From: an uncultured Schlesneria sp. | Lineage (GTDB): Bacteria; Planctomycetota; Planctomycetia; Planctomycetales; Planctomycetaceae | Direction of reading: 5' to 3' | Assembly (NCBI GenBank): GCA_903871875.1 | Contig: CAIQIR010000171.1 | Location: forward strand, 1-36,116 | Length of the DNA stretch: 36,116 bases | The notes under the pieces: generated by a model | The model's input: only the letters and a program-made list of their open reading frames with translations | The model's database searches: none | What the model was told of the DNA's origin: nothing | Made by a program: the position numbers and the translations under genes | Shown: positions 15,560 through 25,280 of the stretch, one piece after another | How positions within the stretch are numbered: the stretch's first letter is position 1 | Layout of the letters: every line of letters starts with the position of its first letter

Positions 15560-17011
15560 CTATCGAACGACCTTTTCCGGGTTCTTGCCGGTCATCTTAG
15601 TCACGATCTTACAGACACCCTCGACCATCTCGTCTTCGACTTCCGGGGCCCAGCTGACGGGCGACGCGTATTGGATGCGGATCACCTGGGCTTGATAGGC
15701 GTCCAGGCGGACCAGTTCTCGGGTGGGAATATAGAGATTGTGCTCGCCCGCATAGCTGCCGACGAACAGCGGCAGTTGGCGGCGAAAGGCGTCTTTGATC
15801 CGCATGCCGATCGGGGCGCAGACTTCTCCCTGCATGGCGACAAAACAGAGCGAACCAATCGTCGTGACGATCACTTCTTCGAATTTGCTGGGATACTCGC
15901 GTTGATCGTCCGGTTTCTGGACGAGAAATTCGTCGTCGGTGCAGAAGCGGTCGGTGGTTCGTTTAGGGAACGGGATCTTTTGCTCGTGGTGATTCAACAG
16001 AGCGCGAATCCAATTCGTCTCGCGGTCGGGATGAGGATACGGCACAAAGCCGATATCGAGCGGCACTTTTTTCTCGCGGGCCAGTTCCTTGGCTTTTTCG
16101 TACGGCATTGGTTCGGCCAGCGGGAGTGACAGGACTTCCAGCGTGGACGAGATCTTGCCCGTGACATCCGTCGTTGCTCCTTTCGCGATGGCGATGGCCG
16201 AATCGGCCAATTGTTTGCCGAGGGCTTTCACCTGGCCGGCATCGGCGTACATGATCGTGCCTCGATCGGGGAACTGATTGCCGCCGCAGGCGTTGGCATA
16301 CAGGGCGACCGAACCGGGAAAGGCGGCTTCGACGAACTCGACCGCATAGCCGGGATGGCCCGTGTCGATATGCGTCTGAGACGACTGCAGTGGATGAGTC
16401 GGATGATTGAACAGCACGGCCAGCGTTTTGTCGCCGACAGCCACTTTCAACAGATGGATCTCGTAGTCAGCGGGGGCATTGCCAACGGCACGAATATGGA
16501 AATTGAAGCCTTGCCCCAGCGAGACCGTTGCGGGCCCTTCTTCGTTGGCGATCGCCGCTTTGATCAGCTCGAAGAACTTGTCGGCCAGTGCGCGGCCGTA
16601 AGCAAAGTTCTCCGGGCAGATCTGGATGGGGGCGGCATGATTGTGGGTGGCCATCAAGATCAAGTGCGACGGGGGAATCTTCAACTCGTCGCGGCAACGG
16701 ACTCGCAAGATCGGCGTGGCGACATCGAGACAGTTGAGGTCATACGTGACGATGACCAGTCGGCTGGTTCCATCGTTCAGCACCAGGGCGCGGGCATAGA
16801 TATCGTGATCGATGTGGGTGGCCTTGGTGCCCATGACCGTGGTGAGTTCTTTCAAACTCGCCGCATCGGGAGTGATCACCACCTTCGCCGCGCCGGCTTT
16901 CATCACAACCGCAGGAGCCGCATCGGGGGCCGCCACCGCGACGGGAAGATCCCAGGCGACAGCAGAAAGACCAATCAGACAGGCTGTGAAACAAAAGCCG
17001 TGATTGCGCAT
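15560..17011 (-). CDS. Secreted neutral/alkaline ceramidase-like hydrolase
   Basis: Encodes 483 residues; the ATG at 17011 has AAGGTG 4 bases upstream. A signal peptide covers about residues 1-27 (cleavage near V-A-V-A-A). The protein matches the N-terminal domain of the neutral/alkaline non-lysosomal ceramidase family: A-A-K-V-V-I-T-P-D at the start, the metal-site motif M-A-T-H-N-H-A-A-P at about 118-126, N-H-P-T-H-P at about 190, A-N-A-C-G-G-N-Q-F-P where ceramidases have their Q-G-D-x-x-P region, and M-Q-G-E-V-C-A-P-I-G near 405. True ceramidases are longer (about 650-700) with a C-terminal domain that is absent here. This short form is widespread in planctomycetes and its natural substrate is unknown, so a ceramide role should not be assumed. 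Confidence 0.85.
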   Translation of the reverse strand: MRNHGFCFTACLIGLSAVAWDLPVAVAAPDAAPAVVMKAGAAKVVITPDAASLKELTTVMGTKATHIDHDIYARALVLNDGTSRLVIVTYDLNCLDVATPILRVRCRDELKIPPSHLILMATHNHAAPIQICPENFAYGRALADKFFELIKAAIANEEGPATVSLGQGFNFHIRAVGNAPADYEIHLLKVAVGDKTLAVLFNHPTHPLQSSQTHIDTGHPGYAVEFVEAAFPGSVALYANACGGNQFPDRGTIMYADAGQVKALGKQLADSAIAIAKGATTDVTGKISSTLEVLSLPLAEPMPYEKAKELAREKKVPLDIGFVPYPHPDRETNWIRALLNHHEQKIPFPKRTTDRFCTDDEFLVQKPDDQREYPSKFEEVIVTTIGSLCFVAMQGEVCAPIGMRIKDAFRRQLPLFVGSYAGEHNLYIPTRELVRLDAYQAQVIRIQYASPVSWAPEVEDEMVEGVCKIVTKMTGKNPEKVVR

Positions 17012-17279
17012 GGTTCACCTTGTAGAGGACAGGCGGAATTTCTCGACTGAGCATACCGGGAAAGATTCGCGCAGGCGACTTGCCCACCGACAAAGCCTCT
17101 GCTCGATACGGACAACCGACACGCAAACGCCACGGGATCAGAGATCAACAATGGCAGTGAACAGCGGACTCGTCCGACGTCCCGCAACGGTTTGGGAGCG
17201 GATCCTTGGCCAAATGAACATCGCCAGAACGAATCGGCGCGACGGCAGACGAGCGAACCTCGATTCCACCCTTCCGAAG

Positions 17280-18275
17280 TCAGATTCCGCCAGCACCTTC
17301 ACCAGCGAATTCAACGAATCGCTCTTCAATCTCGCTCAGCGAGGCTTTGGCGGAGTCGAGTGGTGATTGTTTCGTTGCGGATTTGAAACTGGCCGCTCGG
17401 AAAAACCAGTCGGACGGTGGGGCCTTGTGGGCCGTCGAGATGGCGTGCAGTTCTTCCAGATGATGCAACGCGTCTTTCGCCAGGTATTTGGCCAGTAGTC
17501 CTCCGTGGGCCGTTTGTGTCCGCGTCAGCTCATCTGACAAATCACTCGCCTGACGATCTCCGGCCAGAAACAGGCCGACATGAGCTTGCTCAACCCCGGC
17601 AATCGCCGTGGCCGAGGACACCGTATTCTTTTTGTTGGTCCGGGCGGAACAGACGACGCTGCACCAGTCGCCCCGCCAATCTCTGGGAACGATACACAGC
17701 AGCACAAATTCCTTGGCCCCCTCCAGCGAGGCTTCGTGCGAAGGGCGCAGTTTGTAGAAGACGCCGTGGCCTCGATTGACGGTGCCGCTGGCCAGGACCA
17801 GATGCTTGGAGGCGACTTTTTGATAGTGATTCGATTCGGTCTTTTTGTTCGCTGTGTTTTTCGTGCCGTTTAACGAGAGCAGCGAATAGCCCACTCGCAC
17901 TTCCCCGGTCGCCGAGTCCGAGCTTTCGGTCTGATCGGTGACTTCGATGCGATCTTCGGCCGTCGAACTTTCGAGGGTCGTGTTCGGCAGAAAATTCAGG
18001 ATTTTCAGCCGCATATCGGGACTCGATATCAGGTAAATGAACTCGGTGGCGGAGGTCTCGTTCCCTTCGATGAAACCGGCGGAAATCCGAAAGCGGGCCT
18101 CAATGACTTTCAGTGACGGATGGGCGGCCGCGCACTTTTCGGGAGTGACATCGTGGCACTCGATTTTGCTAGGAATATCAAACACGATTTTGGGATCTGC
18201 TGCGTCGCAGCTGGCGGCACTCAGAAATCCGCACACGGCCAGCACTGGTAACAATCGCCAGATCAGCATGTTCAT
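17280..18275 (-). CDS. Secreted protein of unknown function
   Basis: Encodes 331 residues. A signal peptide is clear at the N-terminus (W-R-L-L-P-V-L-A-V-C-G-F-L-S-A-A), ending either at A-A-S-C (a weak lipobox) or at C-D-A-A. The mature part is mixed alpha/beta and has four to six cysteines (E-C-H-D-V, K-C-A-A-A, W-C-S-V-V-C-S), which fits an exported disulfide-containing protein. No domain is recognised. Two methionine starts six bases apart (18275, 18269) cannot be told apart; the ribosome binding site is weak. The next gene on the same strand (ceramidase-like) lies 268 bp downstream, so they may or may not be co-transcribed. It is divergent from the TPR gene at 18558. Confidence 0.75.
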   Translation of the reverse strand: MNMLIWRLLPVLAVCGFLSAASCDAADPKIVFDIPSKIECHDVTPEKCAAAHPSLKVIEARFRISAGFIEGNETSATEFIYLISSPDMRLKILNFLPNTTLESSTAEDRIEVTDQTESSDSATGEVRVGYSLLSLNGTKNTANKKTESNHYQKVASKHLVLASGTVNRGHGVFYKLRPSHEASLEGAKEFVLLCIVPRDWRGDWCSVVCSARTNKKNTVSSATAIAGVEQAHVGLFLAGDRQASDLSDELTRTQTAHGGLLAKYLAKDALHHLEELHAISTAHKAPPSDWFFRAASFKSATKQSPLDSAKASLSEIEERFVEFAGEGAGGI

Positions 18276-18444
18276 ACTCGTTTAGTCCCGTTCCCGCGTT
18301 ACTTTGGAGTCCCGGCCAGTGTGTAGTGAAAAATACCGAATTGTCCTAGACGGATTCCTGCGGGTACGAGACCGGAACGGCCAAAATGCGGTCTCGACAT
18401 TTCATGTGCTGGAGGCCTCGGTGATCACCGCTGGTTGCCTGGTT

Positions 18445-18472
18445 TTGCAAGTGGATTGTCTGAGATTACAAT
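18445..18472 (+). promoter_or_regulatory. Candidate sigma-70 promoter of the TPR gene
   Basis: TTGCAA (18445-18450) and TACAAT (18467-18472) are separated by 16 bases. Transcription would start near 18479, leaving a leader of about 80 bases before the ATG at 18558. Confidence 0.5.
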
Positions 18473-18557
18473 CGTGACTTCGTTTCCGTGAGTTGTCGGA
18501 TCGTGACATGGCAGTCAATTCGCAAACGTGATTTCGCAAATCGGCCTAAGGAACAGC

Positions 18558-20117
18558 ATGGATTTCGCTCAACCAGATCAGTCGGATCAGCAACCGACGA
18601 AACGACGGAGTTGGGGACTGCGACTGTTCCTGTGGGGTGGAATTGGTCTATTGGTGTTGGCGTCGTTGCTCGAAGCAGCGTCTTGCCGGATGTACCAGGC
18701 GAGTCTGACCGGTTTGCAACAGGCCGTTGCCGCCAACAAGCATGCCGGTCAGAAAGAGGGATTGCCGGCAAGCGATATCGAGAAATATGTCCAGGGGCTC
18801 GCGTTCCGTAGTGAAGCACAGCTGCCATTGAAGCAACCTGTGGATGAAAAGCGGAGGGCGAAGGTTCCTGTTCGGAAAGTCGTCTATCACTGGCCCAGCT
18901 TGTATACCCGCTATGGGCTGGTGGTGACGCTGAATGATCAGGACCGAATCCTGCTCGTCGGCCAAGACGAGAGCGCAGAGAACCCCGGGCCCAAACCGGC
19001 GGCAGGTGCAGAAACATCCGGGGCGTCGATCCCGAGGGCGTTGCCCAAAGAGGGGTTGGCTGCGGCCCCCGATCAAACTCTGGTCCTGGCGACGGACGAA
19101 CCGTCGATCTTGAATACGATGCGCAAGAAGCGACTCGGATCGCTGGCCCGGGAACTGTTCCGACAGGCGGTGCTGATCGCTGCCCGCGATGAACTGGGGC
19201 TAAGTACACTCGACGCGACGCTTGGTGAGGTTACCTTGGTCACGAATTCGCCCAAGGCGTTTCCCGTCCATGTGGATGTCACGCTGCAGCCTGGTGATCA
19301 AGGTCCGACCGACGCTCGGTTCGTCGTGCAACTCTCGCGTCCCGAGGTCTCGGGAGCTTGGTTCAAATGGTCGTCGTCGCCCACCCCGATTTCCGTCGAT
19401 CCCGGACTGAACGGTTTGATGGAACAGGTGGAACCGCTGTCGCGGGGCGAATTGGTTGAAGGTTTGAAAGCGGCGGGATTCCAGCAATCGTCCCCGCAGA
19501 CGGTTGAAATGCCGCCGGTGCCTGATGAATTTCCGTCGCGGCTGGATTTTGTCGCTCAATATGCGGTGCTCAGGCAACTGCATGCTCGACGGCACGCCCA
19601 GGGCGAAACGGTCGACAACCTGGGGGCCTTGGTCCGGGCCTACGCCAATCTGGGAAATCTGATTGATTTCCATTGGAGCCCGATGTCCAAGGCGTTTAAG
19701 GCCCGGGCGCTGATTTACGCACAGCGGATGCAGGCCAAGTATGGCAAGACGTCGTCCACGCTGGCTCATCGAGCCTACGCCTGGACGATGGTCGGCAACT
19801 ATGTCTTCGCGTTGCAGGATGTGAAGGCGGCGCGAGCCCTGCCCTCGGACGAACCACCGGAAGAGTGGCTGGATTTGATTGAAGCGTTCTGTGAATACCG
19901 TCCCAAAACGTTGCAGGAGCACCAAGGAGCCTGGCAAGAGTTTTCACGGTATCTGCGAATGCGACTTTTCTCCCCTTACTACGAGCAATCCTCGACCATC
20001 TCGGCCATTGAAAGAGGTGTTAAAAAGGAACGGTGCTTGCAGCCGCGCGATCGAACGCATGCGCGAGACGCGTTCGCTAGGCCAGATCCGAATGGCCGCC
20101 GAAGGGTTGGCCGATAG
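18558..20117 (+). CDS. Membrane-anchored TPR protein, N-terminal part (frame-split)
   Basis: The ATG at 18558 follows AAGGA with 5-base spacing; an upstream GTG at 18528 is less likely. The product has a basic start, one membrane segment at about residues 19-38 (L-F-L-W-G-G-I-G-L-L-V-L-A-S-L-L) and a large outer part, so it is a type II membrane protein. Residues about 150-330 are mixed; from about 335 helical repeats of TPR-like look begin (A-Q-Y-A-V-L-R-Q-L-H-A-R-R, A-L-I-Y-A-Q-R-M-Q-A). After about residue 485 the frame turns into arginine-rich sequence that looks like a wrong-frame tail, while the +1 frame becomes coding. The natural protein is probably 18558-22398, about 1280 residues. 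Confidence 0.7.
   Translation: MDFAQPDQSDQQPTKRRSWGLRLFLWGGIGLLVLASLLEAASCRMYQASLTGLQQAVAANKHAGQKEGLPASDIEKYVQGLAFRSEAQLPLKQPVDEKRRAKVPVRKVVYHWPSLYTRYGLVVTLNDQDRILLVGQDESAENPGPKPAAGAETSGASIPRALPKEGLAAAPDQTLVLATDEPSILNTMRKKRLGSLARELFRQAVLIAARDELGLSTLDATLGEVTLVTNSPKAFPVHVDVTLQPGDQGPTDARFVVQLSRPEVSGAWFKWSSSPTPISVDPGLNGLMEQVEPLSRGELVEGLKAAGFQQSSPQTVEMPPVPDEFPSRLDFVAQYAVLRQLHARRHAQGETVDNLGALVRAYANLGNLIDFHWSPMSKAFKARALIYAQRMQAKYGKTSSTLAHRAYAWTMVGNYVFALQDVKAARALPSDEPPEEWLDLIEAFCEYRPKTLQEHQGAWQEFSRYLRMRLFSPYYEQSSTISAIERGVKKERCLQPRDRTHARDAFARPDPNGRRRVGR
20011..20040 (+). other. Likely site of the +1 frame change in the TPR gene
   Basis: Reading sense passes from the frame of 18558 to the +1 frame around here. 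The stretch contains a run of five As (20022-20026); removing one A would join the two halves into a single open frame. It could be a base-call error, a real mutation or, less likely, programmed slippage. Confidence 0.55.
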
Positions 20118-22398
20118 CAGCTGGTCTGCCATTTACGATCGATTGGTCAAGGTGCCGAACCTGCCTCCCAACGTTCTGCCGCTCGCACAAAAACATCGCA
20201 GATCGTTTATGCGGTTTCTGGCGGGGAACGAACATCAATCTCGCGTGCAGATTATGGCTGAACTGCGGCAGGCGGCCGCCAATCCGAATGATCGCGCCGA
20301 ACTGTCATGGACCGTGCTGGCCGAAATGTTCAATGACCTGTCATTCGTGCAGTCCGAGCGAGCCATTACGTCCGAATATCAATGGCTGGGCTACACGCCA
20401 GAACAAACCGCCCCGACGGTCAAAAAGCTGGCGCCGCTGGTGGCTGGCCATCGGTTTGGCAAGTTCCTTCGCACGTATGCGGACGATCGACCCGCCATGA
20501 TTGCCGGCCTGACCGAGCTTGTGAACAGCACCAAGTCGACCGACTTTGAACTGCAATGCGCGCCGATCGCCACGGCGTCTTATCAGGCCAATTCCGAGTT
20601 CTATCGCCGCCTGTGCGATCACATGGATAACCATTGGGACAAGACCGATGACGACCTCGACAATGCGATCAATACGGGGTTCCCTGCCTGGCAGCAGTCG
20701 GCCTTGGACGAAATGGCCGATGTCTGCCCTCTTCATCCCGTCGCGGTCGCTCGAGCCATTCACAAGTCGCCGGGATTCACGGATGAGAAGGCGCAAGAAT
20801 GGGAACAGCAGTACGCCGACAGTCGCTATTTGATGTTGGAATTGGGGCGGAAGTATCACGCGCTCGGTCGTTCGCCAGACGCCATTCGCTGCTGGAAGAA
20901 ATCGATCGACGTGTCGCCCAGTTTCGACGCCTATTTTGAACTGTCTGACGAATACGAACGGATGGAGGAAATTGAAGCCAGCAAAGCCGTCCTGGAAGAA
21001 GCACTGAAGCTGCCCAGCTTTGGATTGGAGTCGTCAAACACCCACGGCAAGATCGCGGGATTGCTGATGTACTATGGTCGTTGGGAAGAAGCGGAACCCC
21101 ATGCCCGAGCAGCCGCGGCCTCTTATTCAGGACACGGACTGAAGACCGCGGCGCGTTGCGCCGAGGGGCTGAAGCAATGGAATCTGGCGGAAGAGTTCTA
21201 TCAAGCGATGTCCGAGCGTTACGAATCCTCCAGCGGCGACAATTGGTATTTCGCCTGTGTTCGAGTAGGTCGGGGAAATCTGGCCAGCTCGCGAGCCTTG
21301 GCCGAGAAATACTGGAAGACCTTTGTGCCTCCTTTACGCGCCGACCAGACGTGGAGCCTGGGTCTGCGTGAGATCATTGATGGTAACCCGAAAAAAGCGA
21401 TCGAGATTTTCACCAACCCGCAAAGTATTCATCATCACGATCCCCACCAGTTCCTGGTGGCCGCGATCCTGGCCGACCGTCTGGGTGACACGGCCAAACG
21501 GGATGCCCTGTTCGGTGAGATCGAGACCCGGTTCGGCACGTCTTACGGACAGGTCCAGTTGGTGAATCTGTTTCGCAATGCCCTGCGCGATCCCAAACAG
21601 TTTCATTGGAACCAGTATTCGTTTCACGAGTTCACCGACGAACTGGATTTCAACGATGTTTGTTTTTCGTATTACTGTGCCGGCGAGTTCCTGGCGACCC
21701 ACGGCCGAAACGATCTGTCGGCTGATTATCTCGACTGCGCGGCGACGACCTACGACGTGCATCGAAATACCTGCGTGCTGGCCAATCTGGCTTTGCGAAA
21801 ACGGAAGATCGAGGTGGGCGACTCGCGAGTGAACCGGCAGCCGGATGACCGGATTCCGAGCCTGACTTATCTTTGGCGGTCTGATCGAGCCCGTAAGGAC
21901 AAGAAATATGACGAGGCTCGCGCCGACCTGGCCGAAGCGCTGCGAATACGGCCCGATTTTACCGCTGGTCTGCTGTCGCGTGCCAAATTAAACGAAGTCG
22001 AAGAACGGTACGCCGACGCGGCGGAAGATTATGAAGCCGTGCTGCGGATCAATCCGGATTCTGAATACGCCCATTTTTACCTCGGCGCTTTGCGATCAGC
22101 CTGCGCCACTGACGAGCTTCGCGATGCGGCGAAAGCGCTCGAACATGCCCAACGCTGTTTTGATTTGAGCATCACGAAGGGCGCCAAGGAATACTGGGTG
22201 ATGGCGGCTGCCAATGCCGAGGCGGGAAATTTCGCCAAGGCCGTCGAATTCCAGGAACAGGCGATTAAGCGAGCTCCCCAGCAGGAGGAATGGCCCAAGC
22301 AACTGGCTCTTTATCGAGCGGGAAAACCGTACCGCTGGCCGGCCCCTCAAGCTTCTCCCTCACCGCCCAAAACCAGTGAGCCAGAGAAGAAGGGCTAG
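20059..22398 (+). CDS. TPR protein, C-terminal part (frame-split)
   Basis: This frame is open from before 19879 to 22398, but its sequence only looks like protein from about 20020 on. The first possible starts inside that part are ATGs at 20059 and 20092, neither with a good ribosome binding site, which supports the view that it is the second half of the gene beginning at 18558. It holds many helical repeats; clear TPRs include A-L-G-R-S-P-D-A-I-R-C-W-K-K-S-I-D-V-S-P, Y-G-R-W-E-E-A-E-P-H-A-R-A-A, and R-Y-A-D-A-A-E-D-Y-E-A-V-L-R-I-N-P near the end. A proline/lysine tail closes it. It likely binds proteins in the periplasm. The function is unknown. Confidence 0.7.
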   Translation: MRETRSLGQIRMAAEGLADSSWSAIYDRLVKVPNLPPNVLPLAQKHRRSFMRFLAGNEHQSRVQIMAELRQAAANPNDRAELSWTVLAEMFNDLSFVQSERAITSEYQWLGYTPEQTAPTVKKLAPLVAGHRFGKFLRTYADDRPAMIAGLTELVNSTKSTDFELQCAPIATASYQANSEFYRRLCDHMDNHWDKTDDDLDNAINTGFPAWQQSALDEMADVCPLHPVAVARAIHKSPGFTDEKAQEWEQQYADSRYLMLELGRKYHALGRSPDAIRCWKKSIDVSPSFDAYFELSDEYERMEEIEASKAVLEEALKLPSFGLESSNTHGKIAGLLMYYGRWEEAEPHARAAAASYSGHGLKTAARCAEGLKQWNLAEEFYQAMSERYESSSGDNWYFACVRVGRGNLASSRALAEKYWKTFVPPLRADQTWSLGLREIIDGNPKKAIEIFTNPQSIHHHDPHQFLVAAILADRLGDTAKRDALFGEIETRFGTSYGQVQLVNLFRNALRDPKQFHWNQYSFHEFTDELDFNDVCFSYYCAGEFLATHGRNDLSADYLDCAATTYDVHRNTCVLANLALRKRKIEVGDSRVNRQPDDRIPSLTYLWRSDRARKDKKYDEARADLAEALRIRPDFTAGLLSRAKLNEVEERYADAAEDYEAVLRINPDSEYAHFYLGALRSACATDELRDAAKALEHAQRCFDLSITKGAKEYWVMAAANAEAGNFAKAVEFQEQAIKRAPQQEEWPKQLALYRAGKPYRWPAPQASPSPPKTSEPEKKG

Positions 22399-22747
22399 AT
22401 CGATTCTCGCGGGACACGTGGTGCTGATTCGACATTTCGAGCGTCGAATCGAGTCACTGGATAACGATGGCCGGTCCCCGGTGTGAAGAGTCGTCTCGCC
22501 GGGTTCGATGCGAATTTCCCAGTACGAAACGTTGATGGAAATCTCGTAGACGTGGTCGCATTCTGCCGAAAACGGATGTGGTCGCTGGATTTTGCGAACA
22601 ATCCGTTAATTCCTCGCCAGATCACCCGTTTTTCTCGTCGTCGACGGGCGGAATTGGCCGATATACCGACGGATTGACTTAACGGATTTATGACTTCCAG
22701 GAGCAGGTTGAAGTCCGCATTTCGATGCTGTGGCTTCGCTGTTAACC
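22399..22747. other. Intergenic stretch with one hairpin
   Basis: No gene is supported. A perfect 8-bp hairpin GATTCGAC/GTCGAATC with a 9-base loop sits at 22426-22450, 28 bases past the TPR gene stop. It may serve as a terminator although no T-run follows. Confidence 0.5.
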
Positions 22748-23494
22748 ATGACAGACATTCTGCCACCCATCGACTTTTCGCAATCATTCTGTGTCATGCT
22801 GCATGACGTCGCCCCGATCTATGCTTCGCATGTCGCGACGTTCACTCAGGCGATGGCACCACTCGTGGGCAATGCGATGACGGCCGCGGTCGTGCCCTGC
22901 TGGGCCGGAGAACCGCTGGCCGAACGGGACCGCGCGTTCTTGGAACGGGTCCGCGAGGAATATGCCAACATCGTCCTGCACGGCTACGAACATTTCCGAC
23001 CGGCCGGCGGTGGCATGGTGTCGGCCATCGCGGATGGCAAAGACGAAATGAATGGTCTCGATTCCGCGGAGACCGATCGTCGACTAACGGCCGGACAAGA
23101 GATTCTGACGCGCTGGCTGGGTCAGCCGGCACGGGGCTTCATCGCTCCCACCTACAACATCGGATTGGCGACACCCGAACGGCTGGCCCGATTCGGCATC
23201 GAATACACCGTGGGCTACGGAAAGGTTGTGACCTCAACTGGCCAGCAGTTGCCATTGTCGTCGTGGGTCTGGGACGTGTCTCCGATCCGCTTATTGTGCC
23301 GCCTGGGTTACCGACTTGGCGAAGTTCAATATCGGTTCCGCCGCCGCGCTTTGCCTTGCGTCGTGCTGCATCCGCTGGATCTGGAACGAGGTTTTCTGCC
23401 TCAGATTGTGAAGACCGTGCAAAAGCTGGTACGAGCAGGTCGGAAACCTGTGCTGCTCGAGCCTCATGCGGGGCGCACCTCCGCATCGCGTTGA
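22748..23494 (+). CDS. Polysaccharide deacetylase-like protein (DUF2334 type)
   Basis: Encodes 248 residues from the ATG at 22748; a GTG at 22730 is possible, and neither has a good ribosome binding site. The NodB-like deacetylase fold is shown by V-M-L-H-D-V-A-P (H19, D20, the metal-binding Asp), V-L-H-G-Y-E-H-F at about 76-83 (the H-x-x-x-H metal site in its DUF2334 form) and G-F-I-A-P-T-Y-N at about 130-137. The L-H-P-L-D near the end corresponds to the C-terminal histidine motif. Members remove acetyl groups from glycans or are uncharacterised. There is no signal peptide, so it probably acts in the cytoplasm. It converges with a glycosyltransferase gene 61 bp away, hinting at a shared role in glycan or glycolipid making. 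Confidence 0.82.
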   Translation: MTDILPPIDFSQSFCVMLHDVAPIYASHVATFTQAMAPLVGNAMTAAVVPCWAGEPLAERDRAFLERVREEYANIVLHGYEHFRPAGGGMVSAIADGKDEMNGLDSAETDRRLTAGQEILTRWLGQPARGFIAPTYNIGLATPERLARFGIEYTVGYGKVVTSTGQQLPLSSWVWDVSPIRLLCRLGYRLGEVQYRFRRRALPCVVLHPLDLERGFLPQIVKTVQKLVRAGRKPVLLEPHAGRTSASR

Positions 23495-23555
23495 AACAGG
23501 GGTTAAACGTCACGAATTGAGGCCCGCGGGACGCCGCAATGATCGTGGAAGCGCT

Positions 23556-24788
23556 CTAGCGAATTGGTGACTTCGGTGTGACCGATTGCGACATGACCAA
23601 TCGCCCGGCCGAGTAGGTTGCTCCGCGCCAATGGGTATGGACCCACCCGGCGTGCGAAAACAGAGCTCGCATCGAAGCCGCCATGACGAACAGTCGTCCG
23701 AGTGGTGCCAGCACGACAGCAGCCACGGGAGCTCCCACGAGACGGAACATTGCCACGTCCAGGACGCACCTGAGGCCGAAGGCGATCGCGAAACCGGTCG
23801 CAGCGGCCGGCGTGAACCACCTGGGCGCTTGGCCGCACAGCGTCAACAGGGATCCCGTTAGCACGGCGCCCAGCGGCAGCGCGAACAGGATCAGCATTCG
23901 CATGACGGTGATCATCAGTTGCGCGGGTGTGAGCGTCCCTTTCAGAATACGACTCCAACCGTTCCACGAATCGCGCGTGGTGGCATACGAACGAGTTTCA
24001 TAGAACCCGTCGGCCGCGGCGATTCCGACTCGTAAGCCGGCGCGTTTGGCCAATCGCGCCAGCTGCAGATCTTCGCTGATCGTGGTTTTGACGGATCCCC
24101 AGCCACCGATCTGGTCGAATTGTTCGCGCTGGACCAGGATGAATGCGCCGTTGGCGAAGGCGTCGGGCCAGCGAGGATCTTCCACGCGTTCCGGACGTAG
24201 CCAGGTCATCAGCATTTCCGAGCAGCAAGGAACGGTCACGCACTCGCGCAGTGACGTCATGGCATACCGGGCCGCCACGGAGAAGAACTGCAGCTGGCGA
24301 CGCTGCAACTCGACGACGGCGGTCCGGATCGCTGAAGTGGCTTGAAAGACGCAATCCGCATCCGTGAAGCACACCAGACTTCCTGTGGCACTTTGCATCC
24401 CAACCGTCAGCGCGTGCGGCTTGCCAAACCACCCTGCCGGCAACGAGGCAACATGCACGACGTGCAATCGATCGACAAACTCCAACGCCAGTCGATCGAG
24501 AATATCTCGAGTGTCATCTGTGCTGCGGTCGTTGACCGCGATGACTTGCAGTTGGGGATAATCCTGACGGAACAACGATCGAATACAGGATTCGATGCAG
24601 TCGGCTTCATTCTTGGCCGCCACGATCACGCTGAGTCGAGGAAGTTGATCGGGTTCGCAGCGATCGGTGAGTGGTCGCAGCAATGATCGCTTGCGAATGC
24701 CTTGCGCGAACAGGGCGACCACGGCCACCCAGGCGGCGGCAAGCACCCAGGCAATGACAGTCCATGCGTTGATGTCAAATGAATGCAT
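23556..24788 (-). CDS. Glycosyltransferase family 2, HpnB-like membrane protein
   Basis: Encodes 410 residues from the ATG at 24788; a TTG three codons earlier is less likely. There is one N-terminal membrane segment (about 9-29), then a GT-A catalytic domain: L-S-V-I-V-A-A-K-N-E-A-D, A-V-N-D-R-S-T-D-D-T, V-C-F-T-D-A-D-C (the DxD metal site), F-A-N-G-A-F-I-L-V and I-S-E-D-L-Q-L-A (catalytic acid). The R-D-S-W-N-G-W motif stands in the usual Q/R-x-x-R-W place. Three or four membrane helices close the protein. This layout is that of hopene-associated glycosyltransferase HpnB and related membrane GT2 enzymes. No other hopanoid gene is in the window, so a hopanoid link is only a family-based suggestion. 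Confidence 0.85.
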   Translation of the reverse strand: MHSFDINAWTVIAWVLAAAWVAVVALFAQGIRKRSLLRPLTDRCEPDQLPRLSVIVAAKNEADCIESCIRSLFRQDYPQLQVIAVNDRSTDDTRDILDRLALEFVDRLHVVHVASLPAGWFGKPHALTVGMQSATGSLVCFTDADCVFQATSAIRTAVVELQRRQLQFFSVAARYAMTSLRECVTVPCCSEMLMTWLRPERVEDPRWPDAFANGAFILVQREQFDQIGGWGSVKTTISEDLQLARLAKRAGLRVGIAAADGFYETRSYATTRDSWNGWSRILKGTLTPAQLMITVMRMLILFALPLGAVLTGSLLTLCGQAPRWFTPAAATGFAIAFGLRCVLDVAMFRLVGAPVAAVVLAPLGRLFVMAASMRALFSHAGWVHTHWRGATYSAGRLVMSQSVTPKSPIR

Positions 24789-25280
24789 GGTCTGCAACCC
24801 GAGTCAAATTAGCCGTCAACAGATGAGTTCAAACTTGTCATCTTGAACCAAGGGGGTAGATGAATTGCCCAAGACTTTCACTTTGAGGATGCGACAACAG
24901 ACTGGCAGAGACTCGCGTTCAGCCCGTTGGCCATCGCGGAAGACAGGCCGTGAAGACATTGCGGTCTGCAGTTACTCAACGGGAGTGTTGCGTCGTCAGG
25001 AGGCTCATCGTCCAAACTCTCATTCTGCCTGCAGATAAAGCAAATTGGTCGGCGAACGGAATAAGAAAGCCGGCCGGTTTTTCCGTTTGGTATTGTCATT
25101 TGGACGTTGTCGATAAGTTCGGACAGGATCAGTCACCACCATTGGACCCGCGACTGTGCGGATTGCGGTGGCTTTTAAGGTTGTCATGCTGCCGGTGTTA
25201 GACCACACTTCTTGACCGAGCGAGAATGATTCGGCAAAGCAACAAACGGGATGGCAGCCTGATTGAGGAACTCGAAACAG
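24789..25280. other. Intergenic stretch, nothing definite
   Basis: The region separates two divergently transcribed genes and should contain both promoters. I see no convincing promoter pair and no gene. The palindromic CCGGCCGG at about 25072 followed by five Ts is the only local feature. Confidence 0.4.

Noticed and set aside
16211-17050. 279-codon plus-strand ORF
   Set aside because: It is the reverse strand of the ceramidase-like gene, which has a signal peptide, clear motifs and a good ribosome binding site.
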